DNA from: Rutpela maculata | Lineage: Eukaryota; Arthropoda; Insecta; Coleoptera; Cerambycidae | Direction of reading: 5' to 3' | Length of the DNA stretch: 64,000 nucleotides | NCBI GenBank assembly: GCA_936432065.2 | Contig: OW386285.2 | Span: 27,149,920-27,213,919, forward strand | Shown: positions 23,117-33,705 of the stretch, one piece after another | Layout of the letters: the number at the start of each line of letters is the position of its first letter | How positions within the stretch are numbered: the stretch's first letter is position 1 | Translations under genes and position numbers: made by a program | The notes under the pieces: generated by a model | What the model saw: the letters and a program-made list of their open reading frames with translations, nothing else | Database searches by the model: none | What the model was told of the DNA's origin: nothing

Positions 23117-23816
23117 TTACTTCCACGTCCAGTGGAAGTATAGTAACGACAAATAAATTTTTGAAAATTTTTATTGTCCAAATAGGCTTAAAATGTCATG
23201 AAATGTCGAGATTTTAAGTTTGAGCGAAAAAAATTTTCTGTCGGTCTGTTTAACTTTTTTTTTGTGCGCACGTTTACTCTGGAACCGTTTAAGATATTGA
23301 CTTGAAATTTGGTACACATATGTACTTTAACGAGATCTGGAACTAGATTATATTTTCATCTTGTTCCGTCGAAGGGTTGGGGGTAAATTGGGGTAAATTT
23401 GGGGTAAATAGGTCAATCAAGCAGGTAAGAGTCCATAAAATTGGTATTTAGTATATACAAAAGAAGCTAAGGTCTCAAAAAAATTTTTGGCATTAGCCAC
23501 CCCCATTACCACCCCCCACCCCCTTATTAAAGGGGATGAAAAAAAGTTGTGATTTAGTGTATGTACAGGAACCAGAAACCTCAAAATATTTTTTTACTTC
23601 ATCCACCCCCACTATCGCCCCCCCATCACCACCACCACCCCCTCACCCCACTACCGATGTGGGGTATCGTTTTATGGGTCTTTGGGGTAGAGGATTTCAA
23701 ATATTATATTATTAAAGTTCCATAAACAATTATTTTCACATGCAAAGTTTTTTCGTTGTGAGTGACTTGGATAGAGAATCTGGATGTGGAAGTAGTGATT
23801 CCTTGGGCAGCTGTTT
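23117..23816 (-). repeat. family G repeat, copy 3, near full length
   Basis: Same layout as copy 2. Hairpin TTACTTCCACGTCCAGTGG then AAGTATAG at the left (one loop change), CGGTCTGTTTAAC, GCGCACGTTTACTC, GAAATTTGGTACACATATG, then a longer C-rich core with CCACCCC units at about 23500-23650. It ends GATTCCTTGGGCAGCTG. Copies 2 and 3 differ by scattered substitutions and by length of the C-rich core, so they are separate old insertions or an old duplication. Confidence 0.85.
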
Positions 23817-24482
23817 TTTACGTTTTATTGGTTTTAATATTTATTATCTTAAATATGAGTAAGAAAGAGTAATCGAGACAAATGGCACTTAATGTCAGCT
23901 GAAATTTAATGTCCTGTGTTCCAAAATTATAAAATAGAATTTCACCGTCAACCAGTTAATTCAACCTTATTATCTACTAAAGAGGTGAGTCGCGTGTTAA
24001 ATTGTAGATTTATAGCGTATATTATATCACTTTTCCTTAATTTCATAGTAATATTCATTTCATAAATGTTTTCTAGCTATAATAATGAAACGTGTACTTT
24101 AATTTTCCGTTTTAAAGACAGTACGTGTTTTTCCTAGGTAATAAAATTTTATGTATAAGCATAAAATTAAGCAATACATTTTGCGTAGTTCGCTAAAATA
24201 TGATTATTATTATCATCCGAAGTTAACTACTATTATTATATTGCGAGGTATAAGGGGCCGTGGTTGTCTAAACGACGTTTCGGCATAATCACATCTGTCA
24301 TCTTCAGGTTCTCGCTGAGAGCTGTCTACTGTCTACTTCGTTTGAACCGAACAGTTCAGTTCGAGTTATTTTATTTTAATTTGTTAGAACTTCTATATTT
24401 TATCACTTTTTTATAAAATCAACGCTCATGTAAAAATTGAAGAAAAATGATTTCAAATTTGGGCACGTCAGTTAACGGCAAA
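23817..24482. other. unassigned AT-rich sequence
   Basis: Nothing recognised on either strand. Confidence 0.5.
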
Positions 24483-24537
24483 ATTGATTGATTGATTGAC
24501 TGATTTACCAGCGTGCGGTAGGCATTGCTGCCACTCC
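24483..24537 (-). repeat. LINE-3'-end-like repeat with (GATT)n tail, copy 2
   Basis: ATTGATTGATTGATTGACTGATT runs directly into GATTTACCAG then GGTAG and CATTGCTGCCACTCC, the same motif as 18199-18236. Read on the minus strand, a GGAGTGGCAGCAATG block is followed by TCAATCAATC repeats, the arrangement of a LINE 3' end with a tandem-repeat tail. Confidence 0.55.
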
Positions 24538-24654
24538 AAAGTTATACAACTGGGCCTGCTACGTCCACGCTGGGTTGGACTAAGGTCATGCTTGTTGCCA
24601 GCAGCGAGAGCCACATGGCGCATGGTAAAGGAATGTGGGATGGGAGTTGAAAAA

Positions 24655-24875
24655 TGAACGAATCTGACTTCGGATTCGGTTTCAGAGGATCAAAATACAT
24701 AAGGATACACTGGTGTCGTCCGCAGGCCAGACCACTTTTTTGTGGGGGGGGGGGTTGGGGTTGGGGGTGAAAAAAGAAGTAATCTGAGAATTCTGACTTC
24801 GGATTCGGTTTCAGCGGGTCCAAATACCTACGGATACACTGGTCTAGTCCGCAGGCCAGACCACTTTTTTTTGTG
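24655..24875. repeat. tandem duplication, two units of about 128 bp
   Basis: GACTTCGGATTCGGTTTCAG, then GGATACACTGGT, then CGCAGGCCAGACCACTTTTT occurs twice, with starts at about 24664 and 24792. A G-rich tract (near 24745-24770) lies between. The minus-strand frame here follows the repeats and is not a gene. Confidence 0.7.
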
Positions 24876-25347
24876 TGGCTGTGTTATTTATCATTAACAA
24901 GTTAATCTAGTCTCTCCAACAGTCGCCCTTATTTTTGGGCGCTCTTTGGCGGTGCTGGTTGTCACTTTGTTAGCGCGCCCCTGTGTGTATCATTCAATAA
25001 ATTTGTTTCTACCATTTTTACACTTTTACTGGGGTTAGTGTTGTTACAACTCCAAATACCCAAATTATTTAGGTATCTACCTGCTGAAATTAGGGTCATA
25101 AAGAGAGTAAGGTGTGTGTTCTTGACAATAAATTTGTTCGTACCTACCTACTCACTTTTAACATTTTACTACTTATATCCAAATTTACAAATTATTCAGG
25201 TATCTAACCTCATAATACAAGCACACATCTGTGTAATTTGTATAGTAACTATTTTTCATTTCAGTAAACTTCATTTTTTTATATAAAATATCTACAGCCA
25301 TCCACTCAGTACCATTTTTTTTAATCATTATAAATAATGCGATGGAG
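24876..25347. other. unassigned sequence with a diverged duplication
   Basis: About 90 bp is duplicated with spacing of about 120 bp: AATAAATTTGTT, then CTTTTA, then CAAATTATT(T/C)AGGTATCTA ends at about 25082 and 25206. No gene was recognised. Confidence 0.5.
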
Positions 25348-26547
25348 AAAATGTTGTATTTATTAGAGAATATTATTTAGGTATTATGCAAATCACAACT
25401 TACACACTTTTTTATTTATTATGAAAATACTTACTTTCTGTATATTGTTGCCCTAATCTGGGCACGCTAATATACTAGTTAGGTAAATACTTTAAAACAC
25501 TCATTATTGGAGAATCGATCAAAACAACTACTCTTCTAGCTAATACTGACGAAGTATTGAATTACATGATAGAATTCTTAGCATTTTAAAGCAAAAAACA
25601 TATTGAAAATATTTAAATCATTTATTCAAATTTAGCCATTCACATTTTTTTATTTAATATGAAATTATCTACTTTCTGTATATTGGTACCTTAATTGGGT
25701 CACGCTAATATACTACTTAGGAAAACATTTTAAAACACTCATCATTTAAAAAACAATCAAAACAACTACTCTTCTAGTTAATACTGACGAAGTATTGAAT
25801 TGCATGATAGGATTCCTGGCATTTTAAGGCAAAAAAAAATATATATGTATATTGAAAATACTTAAATTATTCATTGAAATTCAGTCATTCACAACAATTA
25901 TTGAACCGTTAGTTCTCATCAGTAGAGTATGGAATCATTCATTCATTATTTACAAGCCTATTCTTGATTTATTTTTACAATTAATTATTTTTATATATTT
26001 GCTTTTATCATGATTAGAGAATATTATTTAGGTATACCAGGAATCCTATCATGTAATTCAATACTTCGTCAGTATTAGCTAGAAGAGTAGTTGTTTTGAT
26101 TGTTTTTTCAATAATGAGTGTTTTAAAGTGTTTTCCTAAGTAGTATATTAGCGTGACCCAATTAAGGTACCAATATACAGAAAGTAGATAATTTCATATT
26201 AAATAAAAAAAGTGTGAATGGCTGAATTTGAATAAATGATTTAAGTATTTTCAATATGTTTTTTGCTTTAAAATGCTAAGAATTCTATCATGTAATTCAA
26301 TACTTCGTCAGTATTAGCTGGAAGAGTAGTTGTTTTGATTGATTCTCCAATAATGAGTGTTTTAAAGTATTTACCTAACTAGTATATTAGCGTGCCCAGA
26401 TTAGGGCAACAATATACAGAAAGTAGGTATTTTCACAATAAATAAAAAAGTGTGTAAGTTGTGATTTGCATAATACCTAAATAATATCCTCTAATCATGA
26501 TAAAAGCAAATATATAAAAATAATTAATTGTAAAAATGTTGTATTTA
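25348..26547. repeat. compound palindrome built from four copies of a 230-bp unit
   Basis: Two head-to-tail units on the left (about 25373-25600 and 25605-25840) are mirrored by two inverted units on the right (about 26030-26255 and 26260-26490). Every unit carries TACTTTCTGTATATTG, then CACGCTAATATACTA, TTTTAAAACACTCAT, CAAAACAACTACTCTTCTAG and ACTGACGAAGTATTGAATT, or the inverse. A further inverted pair, TTTGCTTTTATCATGATTAG, lies at the centre (about 26000-26020) and near the right edge (about 26493-26512). The whole is flanked by a 15-bp direct repeat AAAATGTTGTATTTA (25348-25362 and 26533-26547), which may be a target duplication. No protein is encoded. Confidence 0.8.
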
Positions 26548-27028
26548 TAATTACTACTTCCTTTATTAACGGTATAAAGAGAAAATCAGCCAAAATCATA
26601 TGAGCTCATTAATTTTAATGAGAAACCTTCCACTAAAATGACCCTCACATCAATATAATCGTAAAGATGCCGATAATTTCCACGTTGACTCTTTCCCTTT
26701 GATAGCAGTGCAGAATTTTTCCTAATTTTATATATTCTAGGGACATAAAAAAAATATTTTTCTATATCATTTAATGATATATTTGTACGCTGAACGACAA
26801 TGAAATATTTATAACCAATTTTCTATCCACTGTTGATGGCAAAACGTACAAATAATGTCTTTTAGCTTAAAGACACAACCGCCTTTATTATAACTCACAT
26901 ATTTTAATGATCTGCCATCTGTGACGTAAAAAATGTATGCGTTTTGCCTATGAATAATAAAAAGCCAAATTGAGATGTATATATAATAGTACTGAATTTA
27001 AATTATTAGTGATAATTTAAAATACGGT
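26548..27028. other. unassigned AT-rich sequence
   Basis: Nothing recognised. Confidence 0.5.
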
Positions 27029-27470
27029 TGATGAAGTAGAAAATATTTTGAGGTTTTTGGTTCTTGTACACACTAAAACATAATTTATTTTCATCCCCTT
27101 TAATATCGGGGAGGGGGTGGTAATGGGGGTAGCTAATGCTAAGACTTTAGCTTCTCTTGTATATACTAAATATTAATTATATGGGCTCTTACCTGCTCGA
27201 TTTAAATGTTTACCCCCCATTTACCCCAATTTACCCCCCAACCCTTCGACGGAATGAGATGAAAATATAATCTAACGCCAGATCTCGTTAAAGTACATAC
27301 ATATACCAAATTTCAAGTCAATATCTTAAACGGTTCCAGAGTGCGCACAAAAAAAGTTAGACAGACAGAACTTTTTTTTGCTCAAACTTAAAATTTCGAC
27401 GTTTCATGACATTCTAAGCCTATTTGAACAATAAACATTTTCATTTTTTTTCCACTGGATGTGGAAGTAA
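27029..27470 (+). repeat. family G repeat, copy 4, 5'-truncated
   Basis: Begins within the family at the TATTTTGAGGTTTTTGG position and runs through TTTACCCCAATTTACCCC, CAAGTCAATATCTTAAACGG, GTGCGCAC and AGACAGACAG to the terminal TCCACTGGATGTGGAAGTAA. The proximal half of the terminal hairpin is partly lost. The first roughly 200 bp of the family are missing. Confidence 0.8.
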
Positions 27471-28291
27471 TAAGTATTACAAATGTCTGTTGGAAATAAA
27501 GTTTATTCAAATATATTTCAAATGGAATCAGTCACATTCATTTATCTTAATTACCGTGACTCATATAGTCACTTGAATCTGACAAAAATCATGGAAAAGA
27601 AACAAACATTTTATTATTATTGTCAAAAAAATGTTTTAAGGCGTACAAAAAAATATTACCGTTGTTTTACTAAATATACTATTACAGATAAACGATCAGG
27701 GAGGGATTTTCGGTTTTTACTGTTCAGTTTTTTTTTTGAATTTTGATGATTTTGCAAAATTTAAATTTTTTGCAAGTATCCTTAATTTGATTCTTGATAC
27801 GTGTCGATTAAATATATCTAGACGAAACCACAGCTATTTAAAGTTGAAGAAAAAATGGCATTTTCCCCCCAAACAGCCAATTTTTAATAATCATTTGTTT
27901 ATTGAAGTCAGCAAGCCTATCACTTAATGAGGCGAGAAGATTACTTGTTTCTAAATGACAGATTGACAATTGGCATTAGGGTGGTCGTTAAAAACTAACT
28001 TTTAAAATTTACCCGGGGCACCTTCTTATTTTGTTCTATAATATAAAAAATGACTTCCATAAAAATTTCAGATTTTTAAATAATGTTTTGTCAAGTCTTG
28101 AGTTTTCTTGAATTTTCCAGATAATCGAGAGAAATTTCAAGATAAATGCAAAATTTTTATCAAAATAAATCAAATGAACATTAAAATGACATTGATCATC
28201 AATGAAATTAATAAAATAGGACAGTACATTGTCCCCCACTTTCATCTCAACTCAACTGTATTTTATTAACAACTTTTTCATTTATATTATG

Positions 28292-28292
<1 letters not shown>
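27471..28292. other. unassigned AT-rich sequence
   Basis: Small frames here (27483-27746, 27736-27927 and 28036-28245) show no domain and are not called as genes. Confidence 0.45.

Positions 28293-28348
<56 letters not shown>
28293..28348. repeat. (TA)28 microsatellite
   Basis: An uninterrupted run of 28 TA dinucleotides. Confidence 0.97.
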
Positions 28349-28349
<1 letters not shown>

Positions 28350-28773
28350 CATTGTAATTGCTGTGCAGTTGTACATATTAATTACATGTTTAATGAACAT
28401 AATTTCTTTTGTAACTGAATTTAATTATTAATTCCTAACTAGTTTTTTTTTTAATTTTGAAACTTTACGGGGCGGTAGCGACACCTAAAACAGTTAAAAA
28501 ATCCCAAAAAAATACCGTAGGTAATTCTTTTTAATAGAGTAGATCAAAATGGTAGGGTGCCCCAAAGAAAATTAAGAAAAAAAAAACTTTACCCTAATTT
28601 AAGGACCACCTAACCTACATCTACTGCGTTTTTAAACATACAAGACGAGCAACTTTTCAAGGAGGCATGTGTTTGGTCTAATCCAAATGTGCTACCAAAA
28701 GTGTATTGTTTTCATTTTATAGAGAAAATACTTGGGTCATTTGTGCTAGCTTCTTTGAAAGGAAACCGTATGA
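28349..28773. other. unassigned AT-rich sequence
   Basis: No element or gene was recognised between the microsatellite and the hAT target duplication. Confidence 0.5.
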
Positions 28774-29000
28774 ATTTCAATTAGGGATTGCAATACCGGT
28801 TAACCGGTTATCAGGACAAAAAACACATGACAATAATTACCGGTTATTTAATTTTTTTACCGGTTATTTCGATAAATTCTGAACTTACGATACGTCACGT
28901 ATTCAACGTTTCTATTTATGTCAGTGACTAGTATTCATTAAATACAGAGTGACTGCCCCAACACTGAGCACTTTTAACAATAAATAAATAATGTTATAAG

Positions 29001-29596
29001 AACCGCTGCTCAAGGAATCACTACTTCCACATCCAGATTTTCTATCCAAGTCACTCACAACGTCTATGGAACTTTAATAATTTAATATTTGAAATCCTCT
29101 ACCCCAAAAACCCATAAAACGGTACCCCATATCGGTAGTGGGGTGGGGGTGGTGATAGTGGGTGGTAGTGGGGGTGGTGGATGAAATAAAAGAATATTTT
29201 GAGGTTTCTGGTTCTTGTGCACACACTAAATCACATTTTTTTTTTATCCCCTTTAATAATGGGGGTGGCTAATACCAAAATTTTTTTTGAAACCTTACTT
29301 CTCTTGTATATATACTAAATACAAATTTTATGGACTCTTACTTGCTTGATTTACCTATTTACCCCAATTTACCCCCAACCTTTCGACGGAACAAGATGAA
29401 AATATAATCTAGTTCTAGATCTCGTTAAAATACATATATGTACCAAATTTCAAGTCAATATCTCAACCGGTTCCAGAGTAAACGTGCGCACAAAAAAAAA
29501 GTTACAGACAGACCGACAAAATTTTTTTTTTGCTCAAACTTAAAATCTTGACGTTTCATGACATTCTAAGCCTATTTCAACAATAACAATTTTTAA
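29001..29596 (+). repeat. family G repeat, copy 5, nested in hAT copy 2, 3'-truncated
   Basis: Starts AACCGCTGCTCAAGG, CACTACTTCCACATCCAG, then CAAGTCACTCACAACG. It runs through the G-rich GTGGGGGTGG core and ACAGACAGACCG to CAATAACAATTTTTAA. The last roughly 35 bp, including the terminal hairpin, are missing. It lies between TGTTATAAG and AAATCCAAACGCC, about 200 bp upstream in the hAT of the site used in copy 1. Confidence 0.85.
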
Positions 29597-29860
29597 AAAT
29601 CCAAACGCCAAGCACTGAGAAATACAAGAGAGACATTGACAATATCTTGCGACAGGAAATTGAATATTTCACTGCCGCAAATATCCGTGGAATACATTTA
29701 GAAGTATGTCATTACCAGTTCTTATTAACTTATCGACCTATCAATATCGATATAGGAAGCTGATGGTATTCTATGCACAAATATCAGACGACTAACAGAT
29801 ATAGCCTTGAAAAACTAACCCTTTTAACGGGCCATTTTTAAAAAATATTGTATTTTTAGA
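29597..29860 (+). pseudogene. hAT transposase dimerisation-domain relic, copy 2
   Basis: Reads RDIDNILRQEIEYFTAANIR then GIHLEV, then LLTYRPINIDI, and after a frame change ADGILCTNIRRLTDIALKN. This is the same hAT C-terminal dimerisation segment as copy 1, here uninterrupted across the RRLTD region, so it preserves the empty site of the copy 1 insertion. The P-P-T-N motif of copy 1 is R-P-I-N here, showing independent decay. Stops and a frameshift rule out function. Confidence 0.85.
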
Positions 29861-29883
29861 TTAGGTATTCAGTAAGTGCCCTA

Positions 29884-31383
29884 TAGTCTAATCAATGAAT
29901 GCCCAAAAAGGGATTGTAGAGAACATTTTGGAGGGGAGAATTTTTCTCTTCAGGGATGTGTTGGGGGTAGTCAGGAGGTAAACATACTAAAAGTCGCCGC
30001 CCCTAGCCCCGCCGCTTCAGGGGGGAGGGGGGTGGAAAGGTTCCTTTTTTCGATTCTTCGCTTATAACTCGGAAACGATGCGTCGTACGAAAAAAGGTAA
30101 TCTATGCAAAATTAAACGTAATTAAATTTCCCACAAGAATGTTTATATTCATTTTCTTCCTATGTGTTATATTTTACGAGATATTCGTCAGCGAAAATCG
30201 ATAATTAAAAAAAAAAAAATCAATTGCGTACCTTGAATATTTCTATCAAAGCGGTTTACCGTGGTCTGCTAATAAATCGCAGTCACAAAACAATCTTTAT
30301 TTTACAACACTCGACATAATTACTAACGTAATGTTTTGTCGAAGTCTAGACATTTCCTTAAATATACAGTGTGACTCACTTAAAATGAAGATACACTTAT
30401 AACTTTTTCATTTTGTTTCCGATTTGAATCAAATTTTACTTAAGTATAGAACAAATTAGGATCTACTTATGACCAGAAAATCATTCACCTGCTATAAAGG
30501 CAAAGCCACCTGCGGTACCGAAATATGCTGAAAAAAATAAAACATTTTGAATGTTAGAAATTCTAAAAAATGCATCCAATCGGCGCCACAAACGTACATA
30601 CACCAAAATTTGAATTGATTATTGATGGGGTACATTTCATAAATAAGCTCATCTGTCAAAGGGGGTCCTCAGCTTCCGCAATTTGTGGTGGCTGCGTAAA
30701 ATTCATCGTTCGTAAGATTAAAAATCAATATGACTTTTAATCTTTTTCCTCATATTTTGGTACCGCAGGTAGCTTTGCCTTTATAGCAGGTGAATGATTT
30801 TCTGGTCATAAGTAGATCCTAATTTGTTCTATACTTAAGTAAAATTTGATTCAAATCGGAAACAAAATGAAAAAGTTATAAGGGTATCTTCAGTTTAAGT
30901 GAATCACACTGTATATTTAAGGAAATGTCTAAACTTCGACAAAATATTACGTTAGTAAATACGTCGAGTGTTGTAAAATAAAGATTGTTTTGTGACTGTG
31001 ATTTATTAGCAGACCACGGTAAACCGCTTTGATAGAAATATTCAAGGTACACAATTGATTTTTTTTTATTAATTATCGATTTTCGCTGGCAGATATCTCG
31101 TAAAATATAACACATAGGAAGAAAATGAATATAAACATTCTTGTGGGAAATTTAATTACGTTTAATTTTGCATAGATTACCTTTTTTCGTATGACGCATC
31201 GTTTCCGAGTTATAAGCGAAGAATAGAAAAAAGGAACCTTTCACCCCCCTCTCCTACTGAAGCGGCGGGGCTAGGGGCGGGGACTTTTCGTATGTTTACC
31301 TCCTGACTACCCCCAACACATTCCTGAAGAGAAAAATTCTCCCCTCCAAAATGTTCTCTACAACTCTTTCATTGACTGGACTA
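29884..31383. mobile_element. long foldback element nested in hAT copy 2
   Basis: A near-perfect palindrome with arms of about 670 bp (29884 to about 30555 and about 30712 to 31383) and a loop of about 155 bp. Ends are TAGTCTAATCAATGAA and the inverse of TAGTCCAGTCAATGAA. The hAT sequence at the junctions shows a 3-bp duplication CTA (29881-29883 and 31384-31386). Copy 1 of the hAT has the unoccupied site GCCCTATTTGAG. Sampled arm segments are about 97 percent identical, so insertion or arm homogenisation was recent. It encodes nothing recognisable; minus-strand frames inside are by-products. The superfamily is unknown. Confidence 0.88.
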
Positions 31384-31715
31384 CTATTTGAGTTTGTTTT
31401 TATAATTTTTGTTATTTAAGTTGATATTTTTGTTATTTACCGAATAATTATTTATTTAAATTTATTTCATTTATATTTTTTTCTTTGGATAAAAAACGTT
31501 TTGTTTGTTCATTATATTAAATATACATATATAAAAATGTTTTTTGTTAAATTTAGATTATTTTGTACATGGAAAAAGACAATTGCCATTTTCGCCACCC
31601 TAATCATTCATTCTAAAAATTACCGGTAAATACCGGTTAACCGGTTATTTACATTTTTATTTACCGATTTACCGGTTATTAAAACTTCCGGTAAATTGCA
31701 ATCCCTAATTTCAAT

Positions 31716-32719
31716 GTAAATATGTTTTAATCGTTTACTTAAGAACGCGCGGATCAATGAGTTATCTATTCAGTTATCAATAAATCTTTTTTTACTAGAT
31801 TGATAGTACTTACTACATCCCTCATTACTGTCTTTCCTTACTTAACCGTTACAGTTCATGTTATCAGAATATACGGCAATGATATTTTGCAGTAGAGAAA
31901 ACAGATTTCTTAAAAAACAAACTTTTATGCGCACAAATTTACATGGGCTCCCCTCTAAGATAGTAAGCCTTAGTATGCTTTACTGTACAGTGTACAGTTT
32001 AGTAACGTGTACCGCGATTACAATATTTCTTACAAAATCATCCATCTACTTGTATATTAGAAATTGCTTGTCTACAGTGAAGTTCGAACTAATCACGCCC
32101 CCTACCTCAATATTACAAGTCATCTATATGCATCTGCACATTTCATCTCATCCCGCTGTTAGTTTACGATCAAATGCACTTCCATTAACTCACCTATATA
32201 CCTGTCGATACTGACATATTAAATTTATCTCCCAAATTGTCCTTGCACCATACCGCATTTCATCTCATACAATTCAATAATTGCGCTGTCCTTGCCAGAT
32301 GCTATCGGCCTGTTTGAGAATGCCAGAGTACCTCCAGACATTACAAATATATTTACTCTTCCTTAGGATAATTTCCCACTGGATTTCTCTAAAACTTTTC
32401 CTATTTTTCTCGGCGCCGATTCAACATATTTCAATAATAATTAGAGAAGTTTTAGGACGATGACAGACTTCCCATTTACTTTAAAGACCCCTTGGGATGG
32501 CTGCATCTTATTCACTGAGTTTCTCAGCTTGGAGCCGTCTTCGCTAAATACGTCCGCCTATTTAACACCGCCCGCGGAAAAGTCTTTTTCATGGTATTCA
32601 TGACAGACCTAATTTATAATAATTAATGTGTAATTTTATACAGTGCCAGAGCAGTGGTTTCATTTTAAAATTAGTTAGCCTGAATAATGAATATTCCTCG
32701 ATCATTTTGAGCAGAAACA
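31716..32719. other. unassigned sequence, higher C content
   Basis: Contains a 118-codon plus frame (31858-32214) with no recognisable domain, scattered hydrophobic residues and no supporting context; not called as a gene. No repeats were found. Confidence 0.4.
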
Positions 32720-33215
32720 CCTCGATTTAGTGATATAAGGGGCTGCTTGCTGAAGAAAGAACTCTGTTGTTTTAAACAAAATCTGTCAGCAAATAAAAAG
32801 GTTATTAATCATCATTTAACTTTTAAAAAATTATATTCTTCATTTTTGTTTTGTAATCTTGTGAAATGTTATCCCCCCTATGTATATATTTTATTAATAT
32901 ACATTTCACAATAATGTAATATCCAACCGCCGAAATGTCATTTTCAGCTAGGCATATTTGATAACATTAACGCTTTTGAAAGTAAGAAATGTTGAATTAG
33001 TGGTTATGCTTGAGATACTCGAAATCCAGTGTCACGGGTTCGAAGCTCATGTAAAGTTGGATTGTATTTTTTTCACTTTATTTTTTACATTCAAGAGTTC
33101 CACAACTAAGTTGATATCAGAGAATTGAAAATATCTGAAACTATTATTTACAAAAAAAAAACATCGAAAAGTATCCTATAAAATGTACAACAGTTATATA
33201 AAAACTTTAATTTTG
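32720..33215 (+). repeat. family F repeat, copy 4, 5'-truncated, with tRNA-like module
   Basis: Aligned with the other copies by GTTTTAAACAAAATCTGTCAG and GGTTATTAAT (near 32772-32808). The tRNA-Ser-like module follows (32993-33050), then CAACTAAGTTGATATCAG, CTGAAACTATTATTTAC, GAAAAGTATCCTAT and ACAACAGTTATATAAAA. The terminal hairpin and GTCC tract at the 5' side are missing. Confidence 0.65.
32993..33050 (+). repeat. degenerate tRNA-Ser-like module (SINE-type promoter relic)
   Basis: AGTGGTTATGCTTGAG resembles the A box and D arm of tRNA-Ser, CTCGAAATCCA its anticodon loop (CGA) and CGGGTTCGAAGCTC the B box and T arm. There is no acceptor stem, the long variable arm is missing and the anticodon stem is mismatched, so this is not a functional tRNA. 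It sits inside family F, with counterparts at 34085-34132 and, inverted, at 18666-18682. Confidence 0.6.
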
Positions 33216-33705
33216 CGAGAAGTATAAATAATATAATCATAATAATAATGTAACTTAATTTATGTAACAAAATGTACATAAGTATATATGTTTAAACTAA
33301 TACACAATAACTTTGTGCCTAAAAAACATAAATAAAGTTAAATGTTTATTCTAGTTTCATAATAATATAGGGTGACTGCGCCAGTAATTGCCATTATAAG
33401 AGCGCGTTTGCATAAAAGGGGTTATAAAAAAATTGAAAATGCCATGTTTGTGATTTAACAAAAGAACAAGTTGTTTAGCAGTGGTTTACAAAAGAGTTTC
33501 CACTCTCAGAAATTATAAAAAAGGCATTTTTATATTATATATCTATATTTTTTTTACTTTAATCCAAAGTACCTGTAATTGCCAGGAGTAAAACAGAAAA
33601 ATCCTAGTAATTGCCAATTTATGTGCCAGTAATTGCCAATCCATTTCTATGCTTTTACACTAGGTACAAACTTAAAAAAAAAAAGAAATGTACGAATTAT
33701 TATAC

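Larger units (their letters stand above)
28782..31707 (+). mobile_element. hAT element, copy 2, with 8-bp target duplication and two nested insertions
   Basis: Ends TAGGGATTGCAATACCGG and its inverse, flanked by the perfect 8-bp duplication ATTTCAAT (28774-28781 and 31708-31715). Its own sequence, about 820 bp once two insertions are removed, is collinear with copy 1 at 15401-16854. The insertions are a family G repeat (29001-29596) and a 1.5-kb foldback (29884-31383). The different target duplications prove that copies 1 and 2 transposed independently. Confidence 0.93.

Noticed and set aside
25348..26547. CRISPR-like or tandem repeat array
   Set aside because: The repeats are long, in two orientations and without uniform spacers; it is a palindromic compound repeat in a eukaryotic genome.
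31858..32214. 118-codon plus open frame
   Set aside because: No domain, no homologous motif and no supporting neighbours; a frame this long can occur by chance in 64 kb.
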